A stretch of DNA of 14,257 bases, from assembly GCA_947379685.1 (NCBI GenBank), contig CANCOG010000060.1:1-14257 (forward strand), given 5' to 3'. Positions 1-6,600 of this stretch are shown here, piece after piece. The notes beneath the pieces were generated by a model. That model did no database searches, was not told the DNA's origin, and saw only the letters and a program-made list of their open reading frames with translations. Source of the DNA: Flavipsychrobacter stenotrophus. Lineage in GTDB: Bacteria > Bacteroidota > Bacteroidia > Chitinophagales > Chitinophagaceae. Numbering within the stretch: the first letter of the stretch is position 1; the number at the start of each line of letters is the position of its first letter. The position numbers and the translations under genes are program-made.

Positions 1-194
1 TAATTCCGGACATTGAAAAGATAGGGTTACGCAAAACGGTCGATGGCATGGAAGTCAGGTATCGTGAGGTAATAGAGATTATATATTTTTATGGTTATAC
101 CTATGAGGAAACGGCCAGAATACTCAATATTCCGGTAGGCACAGTAAAAACGCGTGCCCGTAAAGCCTTATTATTATTAAGAAATACATTATAA
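1..194 (+). CDS. RNA polymerase ECF-type sigma factor, C-terminal end (partial)
   Basis: The reading frame that starts at base 3 stays open from the window edge to the TAA at 192-194, giving about 63 C-terminal residues. They fit region 4 of an ECF sigma factor, the helix-turn-helix that contacts the -35 element: a 'YREVIEIIYFYGYTYEETA' helix pair followed by 'LNIPVGTVKTRARKAL', the characteristic recognition-helix pattern. Region 2 and the start codon lie outside the window. The stop overlaps the start of the next gene by one base (TAATG), so the two are probably translated together. The downstream gene looks like the cognate anti-sigma, so this sigma is probably held inactive by it until some signal. 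The regulon cannot be read from this window. Confidence 0.88.
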   Translation, partial: IPDIEKIGLRKTVDGMEVRYREVIEIIYFYGYTYEETARILNIPVGTVKTRARKALLLLRNTL

Positions 195-790
195 TGGACA
201 TCAGTACTTACATAGAGAGTGGCATTTTGCAGGACTATTGCCTGGGGGTACTTACTGGTGCCGAAAAAGAATCGGTAGAGGATATTTGCCGTCAGCATCC
301 TGAGGTACTGGAGGCTTTGACTCAACTACAAGTTGCTTTTGAGACCCTTGTGACGGATCGTCCGGTTTGGGCTAAATCTGCCATGAAAAGTCGGATATGG
401 GATACTATTAATAATGTCAATATTGAAGAGCAGCAGGATCCGGCACGTTTGCCCACCATCAACAAATACTCCGACCACTACAACTGGTTGGGTATTGTAG
501 GTAATTTGCTGCCCAAACAGTTCCGGCCGGGCCGTTTTTGCAAAGTAATAAGGGACGATGGTGGGGTGATACAATTGTTGGTAAAATCCAGCACCGACTT
601 TGAGGAAGAGATGCATGGTGACCTGCGAGAATCATTTATTGTTCTTGAAGGTGAATGTGAATGCACCATAGGTAATTCTGTAATTTCATTAAAGCCCGGG
701 GGCTACATCGAGATCCCCTTGCATGTCGCACATAATGTGAAATTGCTCACCCCCACAATTACTGCAATTATTCAACGGGTGGCGGTGTAA
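194..790 (+). CDS. Anti-sigma factor with C-terminal cupin domain (ChrR-like architecture)
   Basis: A 198-residue protein predicted to bind the sigma factor encoded just upstream. Residues 6-52 resemble the N-terminal helical segment of Bacteroidota anti-sigma factors ('YIESGILQDYCLGVLTGAE', then an acidic helix ending near 'HPEVLEAL'). Residues about 110-190 form a cupin: motif 1 has H141 and E146 before G153, and motif 2 has P175, H177 and H180, all plausible metal ligands. No transmembrane helix is visible, unlike the RskA-type anti-sigmas common in this phylum, so it should sense a cytoplasmic signal. Domain order is that of the zinc/cupin anti-sigma ChrR, but no canonical HxxxCxxC zinc motif is present in the N-terminal part; only C16, C32 and H35 are there. 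The TAATG overlap fixes the start. Sensing of oxidants or metals is an inference from ChrR. Confidence 0.75.
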   Translation: MDISTYIESGILQDYCLGVLTGAEKESVEDICRQHPEVLEALTQLQVAFETLVTDRPVWAKSAMKSRIWDTINNVNIEEQQDPARLPTINKYSDHYNWLGIVGNLLPKQFRPGRFCKVIRDDGGVIQLLVKSSTDFEEEMHGDLRESFIVLEGECECTIGNSVISLKPGGYIEIPLHVAHNVKLLTPTITAIIQRVAV

Positions 791-834
791 AAACAGCAGC
801 CTCATTTATTTTCATAGAAACCAGCCCAACCGGG

Positions 835-863
835 TTATTCTCATGCCCGATAGTTTACCTTTG
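835..863 (+). promoter_or_regulatory. Bacteroidota-type promoter for the RNA methyltransferase gene
   Basis: A perfect TAnnTTTG -7 element lies at 856-863 (TACCTTTG). The expected -33 TTG is poor; the nearest candidate is TTA at 835-837, 18 bases upstream. The -7 box ends only 8 bases before the ATG at 872, so transcription should begin within a few bases of the start codon. The box separates this gene from the sigma/anti-sigma operon. Confidence 0.55.
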
Positions 864-871
864 CGGCCAAT

Positions 872-2056
872 ATGTCATTATATACAACCAAGGCACCCAT
901 AACCATTACCTGTCATAAAAGGATAGCCCCTTACCTGGAGCAGGAAGTAAAGGAGTTGGGATTTACAGTCGAAGAAGCATTTGTAACCGGAGTTCGGTTA
1001 ACCGGAACCATCAACGATTGCATTCGTCTTAACCTCAACCTGCGCTGTGCCAGTCAGGTTTTGTATAGTTTAAAAAGTTTTGAAGCCGAAAATGCCGATG
1101 TGGTATATAAAAATGTTCTAGCAATTCCCTGGGAAAACCTGTTGCCGGATCCCGGCTACTTTTCCATTACCAGCAATGTAATGAACGATACTATCAATAA
1201 TAGTATGTTCGCCAACCTTAGAGTAAAGGATGCGATAGTTGACCGCATGAGAGATAAGCGGGGAACAAGGCCATCTACAGGTGCTGAGTTAACTGGGGCA
1301 GTCATTCATCTGTTCTGGAAAAATGACCATGCAGAACTGTTTATTGATACGTCTGGCGACTCACTCGCTCGCCATGGTTACCGTAAAATACCTGGCAGAG
1401 CGCCTATGCTCGAGGCATTGGCCGCCGCTACTATAATGGCTACAAGGTGGGATAGGGTCTCCCCGTTTGTAAACCCCATGTGTGGTTCGGGAACAGTTGC
1501 TATTGAAGCTGCCCTTATTGCCACCAATACCCGGCCCGGCCTGTTCCGGCTGAATTATGCATTCATGCATTTACAAGGCTACAACAAGGAAGTTTACCTC
1601 GATGAAATGGAACGCCTGGACCGGCAGATCATAGAAGTGCCGGATCTTAAAATTATTGCTACCGATTTCAGCGACATGGCTCTGGCAAATGCCCGCAAAA
1701 ATGCAATTGCGGCAGGAGTTGTTGACCTGATCGAATTTAGTATGTGTGACTTTGCCGCAACCCCTATGCCAAAGGGAAGGGGTGGGGTCATGTTCATGAA
1801 TCCTGAATATGGGGAGCGCCTCGGAAATGAAACAGAACTCGAAGCAACCTATGCCCGTATAGGTGACTTTATGAAGAAAGAGTGCGGCGGCTACTTCGGT
1901 TATATATTTACCGGTAACCTGGATCTGGCTAAGAAAATTGGCCTCAAAGCCAAACGCCGGATTGAATTCTACACCAGCACCATCGATTGTCGTCTGATGG
2001 AATACGAATTATACGAAGGCAGCCGGAGAATGGTTAGGGAGGAGAAAGTGGATTAG
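872..2056 (+). CDS. THUMP domain class I SAM-dependent RNA methyltransferase (RlmL-type)
   Basis: A 394-residue cytoplasmic enzyme that should transfer a methyl group from S-adenosylmethionine to RNA, probably a guanine N2 in 23S rRNA by analogy with the N-terminal half of E. coli RlmL. Residues about 45-155 match a THUMP RNA-binding domain. The Rossmann-fold methyltransferase follows: SAM motif I is N201-P-M-C-G-S-G-T208 followed by 'IEAAL', and catalytic motif IV is N310-P-E-Y-G-E-R-L317. The length fits the short bacterial form that lacks the RlmK half. The start is fixed by the N-terminal 'YTTKAPITITCHKR', which begins where family members begin, and by the lack of another usable Met nearby. 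Two motif positions differ from what I know of E. coli: Asn rather than Asp at 201, and Glu rather than Pro at 312. The target base is not provable from sequence. Confidence 0.88.
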   Translation: MSLYTTKAPITITCHKRIAPYLEQEVKELGFTVEEAFVTGVRLTGTINDCIRLNLNLRCASQVLYSLKSFEAENADVVYKNVLAIPWENLLPDPGYFSITSNVMNDTINNSMFANLRVKDAIVDRMRDKRGTRPSTGAELTGAVIHLFWKNDHAELFIDTSGDSLARHGYRKIPGRAPMLEALAAATIMATRWDRVSPFVNPMCGSGTVAIEAALIATNTRPGLFRLNYAFMHLQGYNKEVYLDEMERLDRQIIEVPDLKIIATDFSDMALANARKNAIAAGVVDLIEFSMCDFAATPMPKGRGGVMFMNPEYGERLGNETELEATYARIGDFMKKECGGYFGYIFTGNLDLAKKIGLKAKRRIEFYTSTIDCRLMEYELYEGSRRMVREEKVD

Positions 2057-2138
2057 GTTGTGCTTCTTGTATTTGACTGCCTAATATATTAAAACGGTTA
2101 AATAATTTGTGTAGGTAAAACTAAAAGAATAGGTTACG

Positions 2139-2267
2139 ATGGTGGAGTTTAAAGTATATCTGAAATTTATGCTTAAAGCTGTTGCTATCTTAACGGCAGT
2201 CTTCATTATTGCCGCCTTGTTTTTTGACCCGATGGGTTTGGCGTGGTTTTTGTCTTCGATCTTCTAA
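2139..2267 (+). CDS. Small hypothetical single-span membrane protein (42 aa)
   Basis: An ATG-initiated frame of 42 codons ends at TAA 2265-2267. The product starts MVEFKVYLKF, has a hydrophobic stretch at about residues 12-29 (AVAILTAVFIIAALFF), then DPMGLAWF and a hydrophobic C-terminus. It would be a single-pass membrane peptide with a basic N-terminus. A purine-rich run (AAAAGAATAGG, 2123-2133) precedes the start. M11 is an alternative start. I recognise no family. Support is a membrane-like amino-acid pattern and a position in an otherwise empty gap between two real genes, so it may be chance. Confidence 0.42.
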   Translation: MVEFKVYLKFMLKAVAILTAVFIIAALFFDPMGLAWFLSSIF

Positions 2268-2394
2268 TAGGTCTAAATGGGAGTTGAATGTAAATGTTTG
2301 ATAGGGTTCTTCTTTGCGGCCTAATTCAATTGTATATAGAAATATTTAATTAAGTCAGAAACTGCGATTTTGTGCCTCTGAGCGAAATCAGAAG

Positions 2395-2480
2395 TGGTAA
2401 GACGCAGCGCTGCTACATTCTAATTCCAAGGTTTCTGTTCTGCAAGAGCGACTTTCACATTGAAATTACACTACTTACCA
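2395..2480. repeat. Separated inverted repeat plus 10-bp palindrome upstream of the TerC gene
   Basis: TGGTAAG at 2395-2401 is the exact reverse complement of CTTACCA at 2474-2480. Between them lies the perfect palindrome GCAGCGCTGC (2404-2413). The rest of the 2268-2529 gap shows nothing gene-like. The repeats lie upstream of the likely TerC -7 box, so if functional they would be an operator rather than a leader structure. A 7-bp repeat over this distance can arise by chance. Confidence 0.3.
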
Positions 2481-2490
2481 AATTTTCCAA

Positions 2491-2498
2491 TATTTTTA
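2491..2498 (+). promoter_or_regulatory. Candidate -7 promoter element for the TerC gene
   Basis: TATTTTTA matches the TAnnTTTG consensus except for its last base. It lies 31 bases before the ATG at 2530, which would leave a leader of roughly 25 bases. No TTG is seen at the expected -33 distance, so the call rests on the -7 box and its spacing alone. Confidence 0.33.
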
Positions 2499-2529
2499 CG
2501 CTTTAATTTCTAATCTGCCTTTAAGAAGT

Positions 2530-3321
2530 ATGCCTGCCAATCTGTTATTAATGATCGATTTCACCGACCCCGGAGTATGGGTGAGCCTTGTGACCTTATG
2601 TTTCCTGGAAATAGTACTGGGTATCGATAATATTATTTTCATTTCTATTGTTACTGGGAAGTTGCCTGAAAAGGAGCAACCCAAAGCACGGAATATTGGT
2701 ATGTTGCTGGCAATGGTGTTCAGGGTGTGTTTGTTGCTGTGCATCAGCCAACTAATAGCATTGAAAGATCCGGTGATCAACGTTCCGGCGATTTTCGCCA
2801 AACAAAAAGGTGTTATTGGCTTAAGTTATAAAGATCTGATCCTGATTGCAGGTGGCCTGTTCTTGCTGGCAAAAAGTACAATGGAAATTCATCATAAGTT
2901 GCAGGTGGATGCTGACGAAGCACACGCTCCTAAAGTAAAAGGCAAGAATAGTTTTGGGGCTATTTTGCTGCAGATAGTACTAGTTGATGCCGTTTTTTCA
3001 TTCGATTCCATTCTTACAGCCGTAGGATTGGTAGATGATGTGATGATCATGATCATAGCAGTAATTGTTTCTATCGGTATCATGATGCTGTTTGCTGGTG
3101 CGGTGGCGCGTATTATTAATAAACAACCATCGCTGCAGATGCTGGCCTTATCGTTCCTCGTAGTTATTGGTGTGGTATTGATCGCCGGAGGCTTCCATGA
3201 AGAGGTAAATAAGAGTATAATATATTCCTGCCTCGGTTTTTCGCTCTTTGTTGAGTTGCTCAATATAAAGCTGCGAAAGAAAAGCAAGAATCTGGAACTA
3301 AATGATAGCAGCCCTGAATAG
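2530..3321 (+). CDS. TerC family integral membrane protein
   Basis: A 263-residue polytopic inner-membrane protein. The TerC signature is clear: 'LEIVLGIDNIIFISI' in the first helix (E27, D33, N34) and the matching second-half motif 'DAVFSFDSILTAVG' (D153, D159), with 'GGFHEEV' (H223, E224, E225) before the last helix. About seven hydrophobic segments can be traced. Acidic residues inside helices fit cation handling. Some TerC relatives (Alx/MntP-regulon types) export manganese, but substrate cannot be assigned here. The tail after 'FVELLNIKLR' is short and charged, with no CBS or CorC domain, so this is the short form. A purine run (AAGAAG, 2523-2528) lies very close to the ATG at 2530; Met8 (2551) would put the start right at 'MIDFTDPG', where many relatives begin, and is a real alternative. 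It appears to be transcribed alone. Confidence 0.9.
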   Translation: MPANLLLMIDFTDPGVWVSLVTLCFLEIVLGIDNIIFISIVTGKLPEKEQPKARNIGMLLAMVFRVCLLLCISQLIALKDPVINVPAIFAKQKGVIGLSYKDLILIAGGLFLLAKSTMEIHHKLQVDADEAHAPKVKGKNSFGAILLQIVLVDAVFSFDSILTAVGLVDDVMIMIIAVIVSIGIMMLFAGAVARIINKQPSLQMLALSFLVVIGVVLIAGGFHEEVNKSIIYSCLGFSLFVELLNIKLRKKSKNLELNDSSPE

Positions 3322-3462
3322 AGTGTCTATCCTAATTTAGTATCACCGACTGGTCCTCATGACTCCCTTGGTCCTAATTCATTGGCAGCATCCGCGAGGC
3401 AAAATTGCTGAACGGCACTGCAAAAAAACGTTCGATATTTCTTGAGTGAAGTTTTCAAATGA

Positions 3463-3479
3463 GTTAAGAAAATGTTAAG
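3463..3479. repeat. Two GTTAAG direct repeats spaced 11 bp
   Basis: GTTAAG occurs at 3463-3468 and 3474-3479, one helical turn apart start to start, inside an AT-rich stretch about 190 bases upstream of the likely promoter of the giant gene. Possible binding site; function unproven. Confidence 0.3.
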
Positions 3480-3567
3480 CTTAGGAAAGCACAAAATTGA
3501 TTGTATATGTACTTTTTGAAGGCCAAAATAGCCCAGGGTTAATGCTAATAAGTATAATATAAACCTC

Positions 3568-3585
3568 CATAACGTGCATAACGTG
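3568..3585. repeat. Perfect tandem repeat CATAACGTG x2
   Basis: Two adjacent identical 9-mers (3568-3576 and 3577-3585) sit about 75 bases upstream of the -7 box of the giant gene. Tandem 9-bp half-sites at this distance are a plausible activator site. There is no third copy in the region. Confidence 0.42.
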
Positions 3586-3639
3586 TCAATTACATCTATC
3601 AATAACATTTCATTGTGAAAATAGCAAGGTATACCTGTC

Positions 3640-3668
3640 TTTCCAATGTTATATAATGATTACTTTTG
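3640..3668 (+). promoter_or_regulatory. Bacteroidota-type promoter of the giant T9SS gene
   Basis: TACTTTTG at 3661-3668 is a perfect TAnnTTTG box. TTTC at 3640-3643 is a near match to the -33 TTTG, with a 17-base spacer. The start of transcription would fall near 3673-3675. This excludes the upstream in-frame ATG at 3646, which lies inside the promoter, and favours the ATG at 3688. Confidence 0.6.
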
Positions 3669-3687
3669 CGTTAATAATACCCAATTT

Positions 3688-6600
3688 ATGACGCAAAAAA
3701 TACATTTAATGGTTCGTAGGTCGTTGGTTCTGGTGAGTTTAGTCACATTGGCCCTGTTTAATTTCCAAAAATCTTATGCTCAGTTTGTTTGGACAGGAGC
3801 GTCCAATTCGACTTGGTTAACTACCGCGAACTGGTCGGGCGCCGTTGCCCCAGGGGCTTCAGGTGGAAGTACCACAGCGTGGGCACAGTTCGGATCGGCA
3901 GATAGTCGAACAGCAATTGGCATTAATTTAAATAACAATTTGAGCGGTGGGTCGAATAATATGTCTATCGGAGCCATCGAAGTGGCTTCCGGCCGGACTG
4001 TTGCCACTACTTTTAGTAATAGTTCCACAACGAGGGCCGGATTGATCACACTTAATGGAACCACGGTAAATAGCGTGGCGAATGTGATCTTATCCAATTC
4101 GTCAAGCAATCTTATGTCTTTTCCTGCATCAACTGCAACGACAAGGCTTGCATTGGGCGGATCATCAAACTTAAATATTATTTGTGCTGCGGGTTCGTCC
4201 TCTACTATTGGTAGTACTATTAGCATTGCAGATACCATTGCGGGTACAGCACCACTTACCTTTTTGGGCAGCGGTACCTACGATGCAACAACCGCGTCGG
4301 GTAATAACGGAGGTGTTTTGAAACTGACCGGATCAAATACGTTTTCCGGAGGAATCACGGTTGGAAGCAGTTCATCTACTTATAAAAGCGGTATACTCGA
4401 TCTAAATTCGTTAACCGCAATCAGTAATACATCAGGTAACGATATTACTATAAATCCCAACAGCCAGTTGTATCTAAGTTCGGGATCAACAGGGACCTAC
4501 ACTATGGGCAATATTACCCTGAATTTAAATGGTGCAGGAAATGGTGTGTCTGCCACTTACGGTGCAGGCGCATTGAGAACTGCTGCTGTGGCTTATACCT
4601 GGACAGGGCCAATTAACCTTGCGTCTGATGCCACGATCGTAGCTAATGGCGCTTTAACTCTTTCTGGTAATATCACTGGTTCAGGTCAATTGACAAAATC
4701 TGGCGCGAGTGCCATGACAGTGAGCGGTGCAACTGGTGCTGGTAATACATGGGGCGGAGGTACAAAAATTACTGCAGGGTCAATTACAGTGCCATCAGGG
4801 TCTACGTTGGGCGGGTCAGGAAACGTAACCTTCAGCCAGGTTGGCTCTGGAACGCCAACAACAATTACTTTTGCAAGTGCATCTCAGACAATTGGGAACC
4901 TGAGCAGCAGCTTTGATGCCGGTTTTGTAGTTGCAGCTGTCCAGACTCTGGCGTTGACTGCTGGTACGCTTACAATTAATCAGACTTCTAATACAACTTT
5001 TGGTGATGGTGCTGGTACTACCCAAAAGAGCATAATTACAGGCGCAGGTGCAATTGTAAAAAATGGCACAGGTACGCTTACACTAACCAGCGGTGGTTCA
5101 ACGTTCACGGGTGGACTTACAATTAATAATGGTGAGCTACGTTTTAATCCTACAGGTTCCGTGGCAATGTCTACTTGTCCGGTTACTTTGAATGGCGGTA
5201 CACTGAGTACAACAGGTATTACAACTGCATCGCTTACAATAAGCCTGGGTAACCTTAATTTGACCGACAATACTACCATCGATTTGGGCAGTGGCGTTGT
5301 GAACACGCTGAAATTTGCAAACCCGACCGGGTCATGGACATCAGGCAAAATGATCAATGTAACGGGCTGGCAAGGGTTATTTAACAGCACCTCAGGCACT
5401 AAGGGCAAATTGCTGATAGGCACAACAGCCACATCGCTTTCCTCAGCTCAATTGGCCCAGATCCAGTTTACTGATGCGAACGGTATTGTTTTCTCTGCTA
5501 TTCAGTTATCTACTGGCGAAGTAGTTCCTAAAAACGCGCCTCCGGTAATTACTTCGGTAGTTCCTAACGCGGCTAATCCAGGTGCTTCTGTAACTATAAA
5601 CGGAACAAATTTTAATTATGTAACGGCAAACAATAAAGTATTCTTTGGTGCTGCCCAGGCTACAATCACCTCTGGTACAACTACATCACTTACAGTAACA
5701 GTACCAGCATATGCTTCATATGCACCCATTGTAGTTCTAAACAACACAACAAGTTATAGTGGCATTGAAGACAGCGCGTTTACTCCTACCTTCAATAATA
5801 GTGTGTTTATTGCCAATACACTTAATTTCAAACCTAAAGTTGATTTTACAACCGGTACCACGCCTTATAATGTGGCGGTTGGAGATCTTGATGGTGACGG
5901 GAAAGCGGACATGGTGGTTGTTAACAGAGCTTCTAACACTGCTTCAATTTACAGAAATCTCAAGACTGTCAACAATGGTAGCATTACTACCGATTCTTTC
6001 TCAAGTCCAACAACTGTATCAGGCGGCTCCACATTAGTGAATGTTAAGCTGGCTGACCTCGATGGCGATGGCAAACCAGAAATACTCTTTACCAGCGCTG
6101 GCGATTCAAGGGTCTATTATTTTAAAAATAACTCAACTTCTGGGTCAATTTCTTTTGCCAGTTCGGTGTTCGTCGCTACTGCTACAACTCCAGCCGTTCT
6201 TGTGCTCACTGACGTGGACGGGGATGGGAAAATAGATATTGCCGTAAGCGAAGCGACTACAAATACACTAGGCATTTTGAGGAATACATCAACAGCCGCC
6301 GGTACTATTTCTTTCGCTGCTCAGGTTACGTTCGCTACAGGTACAACACCACAAGGTCTTGCCGTTGCTGATTTTAATAAGGATGGTAAACCCGATTTAG
6401 CTGTTGCAAACGGAGGGACCAATACCGTTTCTGTGTTTATCAATACTGCAACTGCCGGAACCATAACATCGAGTTCCTTAGCTTCAGGTGTTACGTTTAC
6501 AACCGGTACAAGCTCTGCACCTACTGATATTCAGGCGGCCGATATTGACGGTGACGGAAAGCCAGATCTGATCGTTTCAAATAATTCATTGGGCAATATT

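Larger units (their letters stand above)
3322..3687 (+). other. Long intergenic/regulatory region before the giant secreted-protein gene
   Basis: About 366 AT-rich bases hold no convincing gene. Visible elements are two phased GTTAAG copies (3463-3479), a perfect tandem 9-bp repeat (3568-3585) and a TAnnTTTG promoter (3661-3668). TGGTCCT also occurs twice near the left end (3351-3357 and 3369-3375). No intrinsic terminator for the TerC gene can be seen. Confidence 0.6.

Noticed and set aside
2052..2085. ATTAGG/CCTAAT inverted repeat after the methyltransferase as a terminator
   Set aside because: Only six pairs around a 22-base loop and no T-tract after it.
3357..3608. An 83-codon minus strand frame in the intergenic region
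   Set aside because: It is hydrophobic mainly because the DNA is AT-rich, has no TAnnTTTG box ahead of it and covers the repeat elements; no family pattern seen.
3780..5432. Long antisense frames of about 150 codons inside the giant gene
   Set aside because: They come from the Thr/Ser/Gly/Ala/Val-rich coding of the + strand, which lacks antisense stops. The + strand frame has clear domains.
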